Both the position numbers and the translations under genes were made by a program. A stretch of DNA of 64,000 nt from Deinococcus marmoris DSM 12784 (lineage in GTDB: Bacteria; Deinococcota; Deinococci; Deinococcales; Deinococcaceae), in NCBI RefSeq assembly GCF_000701405.1, contig NZ_JNIV01000001.1, positions 1-64,000 on the forward strand, written 5' to 3'. Below are positions 1 to 7,760 of the stretch, piece after piece (position 1 is the stretch's first letter; each line of letters opens with the position of its first letter). Below the pieces are notes generated by a model that searched no databases, was not told the DNA's origin, and saw nothing but the letters and a program-made list of their open reading frames with translations.

Positions 1-256
1 CATCCACCTTGAAAGCGGCCACCACGGCAGGAATCGGACAACCGAAGATCAGCAGGGTCAAGATGATGAACACCACATGGACATCAGTTTTGAGGCCATA
101 CAGTGGCGTCCCATACGTCTGGGTGAAGGTTTTCTTGCACTGGTGGCAGCGGTAGCGTTGATCTGCCTTGGAGTGAACGCCAACTTTGGTTGGCGTCGGG
201 CAGAACGGGCAGGGCGGCGTACATTGAGCGGGCCGGGCGGCTTTGGTTGTCTTCAC
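1..256 (-). CDS. IS transposase, N-terminal part (runs off left edge)
   Basis: A reading frame from a GTG at 254-256 stays open to the window edge (85 codons seen). The product has two CxxC pairs (CPFC near residues 16-19 and CHQC near 37-40) followed by a KTFTQTYGTPLYGLK stretch and a hydrophobic HTH-like segment containing LLIFGCPIPAVVAAF. A zinc ribbon followed by a helix-turn-helix is typical of the N-terminus of IS1-like and related DDE transposases. The catalytic domain lies outside the window, so the family and intactness cannot be decided. No terminal inverted repeat was recognised between 257 and 400. Confidence 0.6.
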   Translation of the reverse strand, partial: MKTTKAARPAQCTPPCPFCPTPTKVGVHSKADQRYRCHQCKKTFTQTYGTPLYGLKTDVHVVFIILTLLIFGCPIPAVVAAFKVD

Positions 257-456
257 ACACTCCAGATACCAGCCCGGCCCTCTTTTTGGCTACTCCACGC
301 TGTCCTGTGGCCCTACCGGAATTCCCATAGATGAAGTTTAAACGTCGCGGTGGGCAGCGGGGCGACCTTGAATCTGTCCGTTGAATTGTGGGGGCGATCT
401 GACGGGTTAAGACTTTTGCGCCTGTGCCATAAGCCCCCGCCCGCGCGCCGAGCGGG

Positions 457-462
457 TATGCT
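457..462 (+). promoter_or_regulatory. -10 box of leaderless gene at 470
   Basis: TATGCT followed by 7 bases and then the GTG at 470. There is no Shine-Dalgarno sequence between them, so the transcript probably begins at or next to the start codon. Confidence 0.55.
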
Positions 463-469
463 GTGCGGC

Positions 470-859
470 GTGAGTCCCACCGAACCGCAGGCCGGAGGCC
501 GCGCCGCTATCCGACTGTTGCAAGGCTATATCTGGCACGCCCAGGACGCCGACGTTGACCTGGAGCATTTCCTGCCCCGTGAACTGGACCTGCCCACCCC
601 CCCCGGTCTGGCCGAGCAGGAAAGCGCCCATGTGCTGTGGGACACGGTCAATCCGCCCTTTGCCTTTTTCGAGAACGGCGATCCCACCGCTTCCCAGATC
701 TTTTACCAGTTCACGGTGCTGCGCGTGTACGACGAGCGCCCCGACAACACCGAACTGCACGAGGACGCCGCAGCAGCCTCGCAGGCCCTGGGGCCGCTGC
801 TGGACGGCACCCCCGAGGGCGTGGGCTGGCAGCTCTGGGAGGACCTGAGAGAGCTGTGA
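470..859 (+). CDS. Hypothetical protein, 129 aa
   Basis: Soluble acidic protein with no motif I recognise. It is coding by its high third-position GC. The frame is open further upstream (ATG at 350 and 458), but the TATGCT box exactly 7 bases before GTG 470 argues for leaderless translation from 470. It is rich in acidic residues and contains an NPPFAFFENGDPTASQ segment. It is followed after 36 bases by another short gene on the same strand and may be co-transcribed with it and with the DJ-1-like gene. Function unknown. Confidence 0.65.
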   Translation: MSPTEPQAGGRAAIRLLQGYIWHAQDADVDLEHFLPRELDLPTPPGLAEQESAHVLWDTVNPPFAFFENGDPTASQIFYQFTVLRVYDERPDNTELHEDAAAASQALGPLLDGTPEGVGWQLWEDLREL

Positions 860-895
860 TGTCTGGGCAGAAACTGTGATGGATGGGCGAGCGCT

Positions 896-1102
896 GTGAT
901 CGGCTGGCTCGATCTGCTGACCGAGGGGGATACCCACCCGCGTCGCTTTGACGGCCCGGCCAGTCTGCGCCCCTACCTGCTGCGAATCGAACGCCTCTCG
1001 GAGGAAGCCGCCGACGCGCTGATCAAGGATGGCCACGTCGCCCCGCCTCTGGCCCGCCGGGAGTACCGGCTGCGGCCCCTGGTCCCCTCTACCTCGCCGT
1101 GA
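896..1102 (+). CDS. Small hypothetical protein, 68 aa
   Basis: GTG start at 896; the product begins MIGWLDLLTEG and ends in PLVPSTSP. Its stop overlaps the GTG of the next gene by four bases (GTGA), the usual sign of translational coupling. It is highly charged, with a predicted helical middle (IERLSEEAADALIKD), no cysteines and no membrane segment. It may be a partner or leader of the DJ-1-like protein. Coding potential is supported by codon bias and the overlap only. Confidence 0.55.
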   Translation: MIGWLDLLTEGDTHPRRFDGPASLRPYLLRIERLSEEAADALIKDGHVAPPLARREYRLRPLVPSTSP

Positions 1103-1686
1103 GTGACTCCGGGGTGCAGTCCGCAGAGCAGGAAACTGGCGGTCCCATCGTCGCCATTCCCGTCTACGCGGGCGTCAGCGAACTGGAACTGGGCATCATG
1201 GTCACGGTCTGCCGCTTGTGCGGCGGCGAGGGCGCGGCCATGACGGTCAACCGCTCGCGTGCCAGCATCGTGACCGCCGGGGGACTGGTCAGCACGCCGC
1301 ATGTGCTGTACGCCGCCCTGCCCGAGCCTGCTGCACTGCTGCTGCCCGGCGGCCCCGGAGCTTTAAAGGCGGCCCGCGATCCACTGCTCAAAACCTTTCT
1401 TCTTGCCCATGCCGCCCTGCCCATCGGCGCAAGCGGCAGCGGCCTGTTGCTGCTGGGCGAGGCTGGCGTGCTGACCGGGCGAGAGGTGGGCGGCCCGGCA
1501 GATCTGGCCGACACCCTATGGGGCCACGGCGCAGGCGACGTGCATGCGGGCGAGGTGTGGACCGACGCACAGCTTTGCACCACGCCGGGCGGCTTTCCGG
1601 CCCTGCACGCTGCCCTGCATGTCGCCGCTGCCGTCTGGGGCGTAGAGGCGGCGGCAGACGCGGCGCGGCGGCTGGGGACGCTGTAG
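1099..1686 (+). CDS. DJ-1/PfpI (GATase1-like) family protein lacking the nucleophile cysteine
   Basis: 195 aa. The fold signature is clear: IPVYAGVSELELG near the start, LLLPGGPGALKAARDP in the middle (residues about 82-95), then ASGSGLLLLGEAGVLTGRE (about 110-130) and TPGGFPALHAALHVA near the C-terminus. In active DJ-1/ThiJ/PfpI proteins the nucleophile elbow is CxG...LL..AGLL. Here the cysteine position is glycine and the neighbouring residue is serine, so cysteine-based protease, deglycase or glyoxalase chemistry is unlikely. It may bind a ligand or act structurally. It is translationally coupled to the 68-aa gene upstream. Confidence 0.75.
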   Translation: MSDSGVQSAEQETGGPIVAIPVYAGVSELELGIMVTVCRLCGGEGAAMTVNRSRASIVTAGGLVSTPHVLYAALPEPAALLLPGGPGALKAARDPLLKTFLLAHAALPIGASGSGLLLLGEAGVLTGREVGGPADLADTLWGHGAGDVHAGEVWTDAQLCTTPGGFPALHAALHVAAAVWGVEAAADAARRLGTL

Positions 1687-1703
1687 GTCAATCTGGGCCG
1701 GGT

Positions 1704-2549
1704 TCAGTCCAGCCCTTCGCCCCCCGCCACACCGTCGAACAAGCCCTTCAGGGGCCAGTTGCGAATGGGTGTGCGCGTGCCGCCAATGCTGAAGTTCTCG
1801 TAGCCCAGCATGCGGGTTTCCATCTCGTCGCGCTCCTCTTGCGACATCTGGCCCAGGCGGCTGTCCGGCCCCATCTGGGTGCCGTGCGCGGCCAGCCCTG
1901 CTTTCTTGTTCTCGCGGTAGGGGCTGACATCCATGCTGACGGCGATGGTGCTGTCGGACACGCCGTAGACCTCTGGATCGAGATCGGTGCCCATGCGTGC
2001 CAGACCCTTGGCGGCCTCCACGTTCAGGGCCGTGAAATACAGCCGCTGCGGCCCCCCGTAGGGCAACACGCCCGTGCTGAAGAAGGCGGCGGTGGCGGCC
2101 CGGTTGATCTGGAGGTGATCGATGTGGCCGTACCCGCCGTGCGGATCGAAGGTCACCAGCACCTGCGGCTGATATTCCGCGATCACGGCGCGCAACTTGA
2201 CCTCGATCTCCAGCGGAGTCACATTCATCATTGCCAGCGGATCGTCGTAGCGGGTGCGCTCGAAGCGGCCCGAGTCGTGGAAGTCCAGAAAGACGGGTTC
2301 AGGGATTTCCAGCGCCTTGCACGCCTCGCGCAGCTCATGTTCACGCTGCTGGCCCAGGTCGTCCACGGTCATCCCTGGCACGGTGATCTTGCCCGCCTCG
2401 CCCCGGTTGGCGCAGACCAGTTGCACGCGCACACCCTTGCGCGCGTAATGCGTCAGCGTGCCGCCTACGGAAAATGCCTCGTCGTCGGGATGGGCGAAAA
2501 CGGCCATCAGGGTGGGTTCGTTGCCAGTCGAATCGTGTGAGTCGCTCAT
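1704..2549 (-). CDS. PIG-L/LmbE family N-deacetylase
   Basis: 281 aa. Residues about 17-40 contain AHPDDEAFSVGGTLTHYA, the AHPDDE zinc site of the PIG-L family, and HGGYGHIDHLQIN (about 137-149) supplies the second half of the metal site. Members remove acetyl groups from N-acetylglucosamine conjugates. In Bacillota and Deinococci the homologues BshB1/BshB2 make bacillithiol, so a role in bacillithiol synthesis or recycling is plausible but not proven. The gene is convergent with the DJ-1-like gene (17 bases between stops). The ATG at 2549 is preceded by a TAGACT box and has no Shine-Dalgarno site. Confidence 0.85.
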   Translation of the reverse strand: MSDSHDSTGNEPTLMAVFAHPDDEAFSVGGTLTHYARKGVRVQLVCANRGEAGKITVPGMTVDDLGQQREHELREACKALEIPEPVFLDFHDSGRFERTRYDDPLAMMNVTPLEIEVKLRAVIAEYQPQVLVTFDPHGGYGHIDHLQINRAATAAFFSTGVLPYGGPQRLYFTALNVEAAKGLARMGTDLDPEVYGVSDSTIAVSMDVSPYRENKKAGLAAHGTQMGPDSRLGQMSQEERDEMETRMLGYENFSIGGTRTPIRNWPLKGLFDGVAGGEGLD

Positions 2550-2556
2550 GCCCCGG

Positions 2557-2562
2557 AGTCTA
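2557..2562 (-). promoter_or_regulatory. -10 box of the PIG-L gene
   Basis: On the minus strand TAGACT stands 7 bases before the ATG at 2549, which is consistent with leaderless mRNA. Confidence 0.6.
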
Positions 2563-2602
2563 GTGCGGGAACGCGCCCAGCCCGCGCAACGTATCTGAAA
2601 GC

Positions 2603-3092
2603 ATGAAGCCGTCTCCAGAATCCGGCTCGCGTCGCGCGGGCTGGCCGCTCAGGCAAACGCCACCGCTTGTGCCATCCGGTCCGCTGTGGCTCTCTGTCCT
2701 GAAGGAGACGCTCAGAGACGCGGTGTATGCCGTGATGGACACCCTGAATTTCTTCGCCTTTGACGGCTGGTGGCACGCCAGAGGCAAGCCCCAGTATCGG
2801 CCCACCCGGCGCAGGCGTTTATTCGATGCGAAATGCCCTCAGCTCTCTCTGGGCCGTGTTCCGCGCCCTGTTCCTGGGAGTGATCGGTCAGCCGGATGGC
2901 GGCAGCGAGCCAGAAGCTCAGGCCAGAAAGGCCCGCCAGAGGGTGCACGTGCAGGAAAATCGGTCCAGCGGTCCCCTCCAGACCCTTGGGACGCTGATCC
3001 GCACAGTTTTCTACGCCGCCATTCATCAGCCTGACAGTCAGCCCCAGGACGGCGAGGACTCTCCAGCATCCAGGCGCAAACCGCGCAAATAG
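2603..3092 (+). pseudogene. Possible frameshifted or decayed small gene
   Basis: Two plus-strand frames with coding-like third-base bias follow each other. Frame A runs from ATG 2603 and looks coding to about 2815 (contains SVLKETLRDAVYAVMDTLNF). Frame B looks coding from about 2826 (MRNALSSLWAVFRALFLGVIG) to the stop at 3092. A single indel near 2815-2826 would join them. The pieces share a helical pattern (LRDAVYAVMD, LSSLWAVFRAL, LGTLIRTVFYA). Alternatives are two separate small genes or chance. No family recognised. Confidence 0.3.
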
Positions 3093-3271
3093 AAGTCCCA
3101 CACGGCGTCCGGCCAGGTCTGGTAGATCAGGCGGCGGTTGGGTACGTCGGCGGCCTCCAACGCCTCCCCGATGGCGCGGTAAAAGCGGCTGCCCTGCTGT
3201 TTCATCGCCAGCGCCGTCCAGTACACCTCGGCGGCCATCAGCGTTTCCAGGCGTTCGGCGTCCATATCCAT
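3038..3271 (-). CDS. Small hypothetical protein, 77 aa
   Basis: The product MDMDAERLETLMAAEVYWTA... ends in RLDAGESSPSWG. It is helical with several aromatic residues (TWPDAVWDFYLRGL) and no recognised domain. Two ATG codons, at 3271 and 3265, are possible; the GGGGG run upstream gives better Shine-Dalgarno spacing for 3265. It is divergent from parA, with 51 bases between starts. Its 3' end overlaps the tail of the doubtful ORF at 2826-3092 on the other strand. Confidence 0.5.
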   Translation of the reverse strand: MDMDAERLETLMAAEVYWTALAMKQQGSRFYRAIGEALEAADVPNRRLIYQTWPDAVWDFYLRGLRLDAGESSPSWG

Positions 3272-3310
3272 GCCCCCATCATGCCTGACGCAACCCGGCG
3301 GCCCGTCTGC

Positions 3311-3316
3311 TACGCT
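3311..3316 (+). promoter_or_regulatory. -10 box of parA
   Basis: TACGCT, then 6 bases, then the ATG at 3323. This decides the start in favour of MPRVLAITSEKGG rather than the longer frame from 3281. Confidence 0.6.
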
Positions 3317-3322
3317 CCCTCC

Positions 3323-3940
3323 ATGCCCCGCGTCCTTGCCATCACGTCCGAGAAGGGAGGCGTGGGCAAAAGCACGCTGGCGGTTCATCTGGCCGGAGCC
3401 TTCACCGAGCGCGGCCTGTCCACCGTTCTGATCGACGAGGACGGGCGCGTGGGCAGCAGCCTGCGCTGGGCCGAGCGTGCTGGAGAAGCTGGCCTGAGTT
3501 TTCCCGTGCTGACCCCGGACGATGTAAAACCCAAGAAACTGGCCGCCGCCGATGCCGTCCTGATCGACACCGAGGGCCGCCCCAAACGCAAGGAACTGCG
3601 CCGCCTTTCCGAACGCGTGGACCTGATCCTGGTCCCATCTGGCGTGAGTGCGCTGGAACTGGACTCCACCCGCGAACTGCTGGACTTCTTGCTGGAGGCG
3701 GGCGATGTGGGCCGCAAAACCCGCATCGTCCTGACCCGTGTGCCGCCCGTGGGCCACGCCGGAGAGGACGCCCGCGAGAACCTGCGCGACGAGGGCCTGA
3801 CCGTCTGCAACACCCTCGTGCGGCAGTACGCCGCTTACCAGAAGGCTGCCGAACTGGGCACGCTGGCCCGAGACGTGCGTGACACCCGCGCCGCTGTGGC
3901 CTGGGCCGACATCCTGGCCCTGTCGCGGGAACTGCTGTGA
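3323..3940 (+). CDS. ParA family ATPase (orphan type)
   Basis: 205 aa, a short ParA/MinD-type ATPase. The deviant Walker A KGGVGKST lies at residues 11-18 and the Walker A' region at VLIDEDGR (about 35-42). There is a DTEGRP switch region and an LVPSGVSALELDSTRELL segment. There is no N-terminal HTH, as in small ParA proteins that position cellular cargo or plasmids. It is not next to a recognisable parB or parS. A 79-aa basic protein follows after 10 bases, then a membrane protein after 3 more, which suggests a three-gene unit. The start follows the leaderless box at 3311-3316. Confidence 0.85.
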   Translation: MPRVLAITSEKGGVGKSTLAVHLAGAFTERGLSTVLIDEDGRVGSSLRWAERAGEAGLSFPVLTPDDVKPKKLAAADAVLIDTEGRPKRKELRRLSERVDLILVPSGVSALELDSTRELLDFLLEAGDVGRKTRIVLTRVPPVGHAGEDARENLRDEGLTVCNTLVRQYAAYQKAAELGTLARDVRDTRAAVAWADILALSRELL

Positions 3941-3950
3941 GGGCTGGCTA

Positions 3951-4190
3951 GTGCCCCGCTTCGAGTATCTGGACGGTCAGAAAAAGAAGAAGATCAAACT
4001 CCGCAAAGCCGCCCCCGCACCCGATGGCCGCCACAAGGGCGAATCTGGCGAACGCGTGGAAGTCGTCTACATCCGCAAGGAGACGTTGCGGGCCGTATGG
4101 CGCGAGGTCCGGCGTGACGGCGACACCGCCGAGAGCGTCAGCGAGCTGGTGGAAGACCTGTTGCTGGCGTGGCTGCGCGAACGGGCGTAA
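3951..4190 (+). CDS. Small basic protein downstream of ParA, 79 aa
   Basis: GTG start at 3951, with GAGGG seven bases upstream overlapping the end of parA. The N-terminus is strongly basic (GQKKKKIKLRK). The C-terminal part, with VEVVYIRKETLRAVWREV and SVSELVEDLLLAWL, has a strand-helix-helix pattern reminiscent of a ribbon-helix-helix DNA-binding fold. A small DNA-binding partner of ParA is the natural inference, but no family could be assigned from sequence. The stop lies 3 bases before the next gene. Confidence 0.6.
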   Translation: MPRFEYLDGQKKKKIKLRKAAPAPDGRHKGESGERVEVVYIRKETLRAVWREVRRDGDTAESVSELVEDLLLAWLRERA

Positions 4191-4193
4191 ACG

Positions 4194-4688
4194 GTGACTC
4201 CGCTTCAGCGCAAGGCGGCACGTATCGCGGGGTTGCTCGTGGCTCTTATTTTTATCGTCCCAGGCGTCATTCACCCGCTTCAGAACCATCCCCTTGATCT
4301 GGTCAATCTGATCTTCCACGAGGCGGGCCACGTTCTGCTGATCTGGGCGGGTGAAACGGTCATGCTGCTGGGCGGCAGCCTGTTCCAACTGCTGATTCCT
4401 GCCGTCTGTATCGCCGCTTTCCTGCTGCGTGGGGACCGCTACGCGGCGGGCATCGTGACGCTGTGGCTGGGGCAATCCTTCGCGGGGGTGTCCGCCTACA
4501 TCCGCGACGCGCCCACCCGCAATCTGGACCTGATTACAGGCGATCCCGATACCCATGACTGGTGGCAACTGCTGGGTGGCTGGGACGCGCTGAATCTGGC
4601 CGAACCGCTGGGCCGGGTGGTCTTTTTCCTGGCGCTGGCCTCGGTGATCGTCGGCGCGGCTCTGGCGTTGTGGGACGACGTGCGCTGA
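4194..4688 (+). CDS. Integral membrane protein with HEAGH (peptidase M50-like) motif
   Basis: 164 aa with about four hydrophobic segments (residues 10-28, 52-90, 95-110, 142-158). HEAGH at about residues 42-46 is the HExxH zinc-protease signature. The rest (GGSLFQLLIPAVCIAAFLL, then a DA...DW region) resembles small HExGH membrane proteins annotated near M50. There is no classic NPDG motif, so proteolysis is not certain. GTG start 3 bases after the preceding stop, so it is probably part of the ParA operon. Confidence 0.7.
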   Translation: MTPLQRKAARIAGLLVALIFIVPGVIHPLQNHPLDLVNLIFHEAGHVLLIWAGETVMLLGGSLFQLLIPAVCIAAFLLRGDRYAAGIVTLWLGQSFAGVSAYIRDAPTRNLDLITGDPDTHDWWQLLGGWDALNLAEPLGRVVFFLALASVIVGAALALWDDVR

Positions 4689-4711
4689 ATCGCCAGACCT
4701 GTGCATGACAG

Positions 4712-4740
4712 CAAAAAGCCCCCTCCACGCGGGAAGGGGC
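4712..4740 (-). terminator. Rho-independent terminator of the aldo/keto reductase gene
   Basis: Read on the minus strand, GCCCCTTCC and GGAGGGGGC flank a five-base loop, followed by TTTTT. It lies between convergent genes. Confidence 0.75.
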
Positions 4741-4761
4741 AACAGAGGATTCTTTCGCCGC

Positions 4762-5709
4762 TTACGCCGGGTTCAGAATTTCCTCGATCTTCTGCTGCAC
4801 GTCGTCGCTGAGGCGCACGCCGCCCGCTTTCACGGTGTCCTGAATCTGGGAAACCTTGGTGGCCCCGGTGATCACGCTGCTGACCCCCGGCTGGCGCAGC
4901 AACCATGCCAGCGCCAGTTGCGCCCGGGTGATGCCCAGATCGTCGGCAATCGGCTTCAGGTCCCGCACCTTCTGAATGTTCTCTTCCGTCAGGAAGTTCT
5001 TGCCCCAGTTTTCCTTCTCGGTCAGGCGTGCGCCCTCAGGTTTGCCGTCGTCGTACTTGCCGGTCAGCAGGCCCATCGCCAGCGGACTCCAGACCACCAG
5101 ACCGATGCCCGCACTCGCCGTGTAGGGCAGGATTTCCTTCTCCACGCGTTCGCGGCGCATCATCGAGTATTCCGGCTGCTCGGTCACGGGGCCGTGCAGA
5201 CCGTTGGCGCGGGCAAATTCTGCGGCCTGGGCAATCCGTGCGGCGGGCCACATGGAGGTGCCCCAGTACATGGCCTGACCGTTGCGGACCACCTGATCAA
5301 AGGCCATCACGATTTCTTCCATCGGCACGTCGGGGTCATAGCGGTGGGCGAAATAGATGTCCAGATAATCGGTTTCCAGACGCTTGAGGGTCTTGCCGAT
5401 GCTTTCCAGCACATGCTTGCGGCTCAGGCCCCGGTCATTGACGTCGTCGCTCATGGGCCAGAAGACCTTGCTGGACAGCACCAGCGTGTGCCGGGGCAGT
5501 TCCTTGAGGACCGCGCCCATCAGTTCCTCGCTGCGGCCCTTGGCGTAAATGTCGGCCTGATCGAAGAAATTCACGCCGCCCTCGTAGGCCGCCGTCACGA
5601 TATCGCGCACCATCTTCTGATCGTCCACGCCCACGCCGTAGGTTTCCCAGCCGCCCAGCGCGACTTCACTGACTTTCAGACCACTCCTGCCCAGATTCCG
5701 GTATTCCAT
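4762..5709 (-). CDS. Aldo/keto reductase, AKR6 (Kv-beta)-like
   Basis: 315 aa, a full-length NAD(P)H-dependent (beta/alpha)8 oxidoreductase. The catalytic tetrad is visible: Asp50 and Tyr55 in NFFDQADIYAKG, Lys81 in LSSKVFW and His122 in FAHRYD. The C-terminal cofactor-binding part is present (VVWSPLAMGLLTGKY; GVSSVITGATKVSQI). The length and the WSPLAMGLLTGKY motif match the potassium-channel beta-subunit-like branch, which reduces aldehydes and ketones. A TAAAGT box lies 8 bases before the ATG at 5709, so leadered or nearly leaderless starts are both possible. Monocistronic, with its own terminator. Confidence 0.9.
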   Translation of the reverse strand: MEYRNLGRSGLKVSEVALGGWETYGVGVDDQKMVRDIVTAAYEGGVNFFDQADIYAKGRSEELMGAVLKELPRHTLVLSSKVFWPMSDDVNDRGLSRKHVLESIGKTLKRLETDYLDIYFAHRYDPDVPMEEIVMAFDQVVRNGQAMYWGTSMWPAARIAQAAEFARANGLHGPVTEQPEYSMMRRERVEKEILPYTASAGIGLVVWSPLAMGLLTGKYDDGKPEGARLTEKENWGKNFLTEENIQKVRDLKPIADDLGITRAQLALAWLLRQPGVSSVITGATKVSQIQDTVKAGGVRLSDDVQQKIEEILNPA

Positions 5710-5803
5710 AAGTTGCTACTTTAACTCTTAAAGCATGGAGTGAGGCCAGATTCAAAGTTGGGTGAAGGATTCGGGGTCGGGAACGGGTGGGGAAAAACCC
5801 GAT

Positions 5804-6778
5804 TTACGTCCCTTCTTCCCCTAGCAATTCCACCAACAACTCCACGTCCAGATTGCCGCCGCTGACCACTGCCACCACCGGGCCAGGGCCGAAGTCGTAC
5901 CCGCCGTACAGGGCCGCCGCCACCGTCACTGCGCCGCTGGGTTCGGCTATCAATCGGGCGCGCAGGGCCGTGTCGCGCACCGCCCGCCGCATCTGCACCT
6001 CGCTGACCGTCACGATGTCATCCACATGGGCGCGGATGTGTTCCCAGGTCAGCTCGCCCAGTGTCGTCACGCGCAGGCCGTCGGCCAGGGTGCGGGCCAC
6101 CTGCGCCGGTTCCCAGTTCACACGCTGCCCGGCCCGCAGACTGGCCTGCGCGTCCGCCGCCAGTTCGGGTTCGACACCGATCACGCGCACATCCGGGCGC
6201 TGAGATTTGATGGCGATGGCCACCCCCGAAATCAGTCCGCCGCCGCTGACGGGAACCAGCACCGTGCCGACTGTGGGCAGATCCTCCAGAATCTCCAGCC
6301 CCACCGTTCCGGCCCCGGCGATGATGTGCGGATCATCGTAGGGCGGCACTGGGGTCAGACCGCGCTCCGTCGCAAGTTCTCTGGCTCTGGCGGCCCTTTC
6401 CTCGCTGGCGTTGCCCACCAGCACGATTTCCGCGCCGCACGCACGGGTGGCGGCCAGCTTGGTCTGCGGCGCACCGGAAGGCATGACCACCACCGCCGGA
6501 ATACCCAGCGCCCGCGCCGCATAGGCCACGGCTCCGGCGTGGTTGCCGCTGGAATGGGCGACGACGCCTCTGGCCCGTTCATCAGCCGTCAGCGACAGCA
6601 GCTTGTTGAAGGCCCCGCGCAACTTGAAAGCCCCAGTGGGATGCAGGTTCTCGGCCTTGAGCCACAGTTCCTCGTTGGGAAAGGCGATGAGCGGTGTGCG
6701 GCCCACCCAGCCGTTCAGGCGGGTCTGGGCGGCCTGAATGTCGGCCAGGGTGACGAGCATTTCGGCATTGAGGGTCAT
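5804..6778 (-). CDS. Threonine/serine dehydratase (PLP-dependent)
   Basis: 324 aa, the fold-type II PLP family that deaminates threonine to 2-oxobutyrate or serine to pyruvate. Lys52 in PTGAFKLRGAFN is the Schiff-base lysine. HSSGNHAGAVAYAA is the substrate loop and PVSGGGLISG the phosphate-binding glycine loop. There is no C-terminal ACT domain, so it resembles the catabolic or short form and not the isoleucine-inhibited IlvA. ATG 6778 has AGGAGG seven bases upstream. A TAGCGT box 19 bases upstream suggests a short leader. It is divergent from the MBL gene. Confidence 0.9.
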   Translation of the reverse strand: MTLNAEMLVTLADIQAAQTRLNGWVGRTPLIAFPNEELWLKAENLHPTGAFKLRGAFNKLLSLTADERARGVVAHSSGNHAGAVAYAARALGIPAVVVMPSGAPQTKLAATRACGAEIVLVGNASEERAARARELATERGLTPVPPYDDPHIIAGAGTVGLEILEDLPTVGTVLVPVSGGGLISGVAIAIKSQRPDVRVIGVEPELAADAQASLRAGQRVNWEPAQVARTLADGLRVTTLGELTWEHIRAHVDDIVTVSEVQMRRAVRDTALRARLIAEPSGAVTVAAALYGGYDFGPGPVVAVVSGGNLDVELLVELLGEEGT

Positions 6779-6801
6779 GGGTGCGCCTCCTGCCTCCACG
6801 C

Positions 6802-6807
6802 TACCCT
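6802..6807 (+). promoter_or_regulatory. -10 box of MBL-fold gene
   Basis: TACCCT, 7 bases, ATG at 6815; no Shine-Dalgarno site in between. Confidence 0.6.
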
Positions 6808-6814
6808 GTCTGCC

Positions 6815-7714
6815 ATGTCCCTGATTGCCCTGGCCCCCGGCGTCCTCTACTTTCCCGGCGCGGTGAACAGTTTCGTGGTGGTGGGCCGGGGAACGGACGC
6901 GCTGCTGGTGGATACCGGCCTGGACGACTCGCACGCGCGCAAGCTGCTGCGGGCGGTGGCAGAGGCGGGCCTGACGCCCAGCGGCATCCTGAACACCCAC
7001 AGTCATGCGGACCACCACGGCGGCAATGCGTTTATCCTGGAGCGTTTTCCTGAGCTGAAAGTCTTTGCCCCACCGCTGGAAGACGCCATCATCACTCACC
7101 CGATTCTGGAGCCGCTCACGCTGTTCGGCGCACGCCCGCCGCGCGAGTTGCAGAACAAATTCCTGCTCGCGCCGCCCAGCCCTGCCCGACTGGCTCCTGA
7201 GCCGGGTCTGTGCCGCATCGGTGGGGCCGACATCGAGCTGATCGAGGTGGCCGGGCACGCCTCCATGATGTACGCCGTGCGCGTGGGCGAGGTCCTGTAC
7301 GCCGCCGACGCGCTGTTCGGCCCGGAGGCACTGAATAAACACCCGCTGACCTTCTGCGCCGATTCGGCGTTGCAAAAGCAGAGTGCCGCGAAACTGGCGG
7401 AACTGGAGGGCGTTCGCACCGTGCTGCCGGGCCACGGCGATCCATCAGATGATTTAACTGGAATGGTGGCCTTCAACCTCGCCTCCTATGAACGGACGAC
7501 TGAGGCGGTGTTGGATGCGGTGAAGGGGGGAGAGGCCAGCATCGACGAACTGCTGGCTCGCGTCTGCGGCGCACTAAATGTCGAGATGACCAACGCCGGG
7601 GCTGTCCTTCTCAACCGTGCGGTGGTCAGCGCCCATCTGACCGAACTGCTGGAATCCGGGCAGGTGGAGATGAAGGTTCTGGGCAACAAACTCATCTTCG
7701 GCGCACAAGGGTAA
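6815..7714 (+). CDS. MBL-fold metallohydrolase
   Basis: 299 aa. NTHSHADHHGG (about residues 59-69) is the HxHxDH zinc site. Later metal ligands are the histidines in VAGHASMMYAV and LPGHGDPS, and the aspartate in YAADALFG. Glyoxalase II-like and other small-molecule hydrolases share this layout. The C-terminal ~90 residues (NLASYERTTEAVLDAV and beyond) look like the winged-helix tail of some MBL thioesterase or hydrolase proteins. The substrate is unknown. The leaderless start is fixed by the box at 6802-6807. Confidence 0.85.
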   Translation: MSLIALAPGVLYFPGAVNSFVVVGRGTDALLVDTGLDDSHARKLLRAVAEAGLTPSGILNTHSHADHHGGNAFILERFPELKVFAPPLEDAIITHPILEPLTLFGARPPRELQNKFLLAPPSPARLAPEPGLCRIGGADIELIEVAGHASMMYAVRVGEVLYAADALFGPEALNKHPLTFCADSALQKQSAAKLAELEGVRTVLPGHGDPSDDLTGMVAFNLASYERTTEAVLDAVKGGEASIDELLARVCGALNVEMTNAGAVLLNRAVVSAHLTELLESGQVEMKVLGNKLIFGAQG

Positions 7715-7760
7715 AGAAACACGCATGGCCCGCACCCGTGCGGCGGGGGTAGCGTGGGGT

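Noticed and set aside
257..349. Right-end inverted repeat of the IS element
   Set aside because: The left end is outside the window, so no pair of repeats or target duplication can be checked.
1218..2540. Long plus-strand frame of 440 codons
   Set aside because: It is antisense to the well-supported PIG-L gene and in a shadow frame of the DJ-1-like gene, with Arg/Ala-rich nonsense composition.
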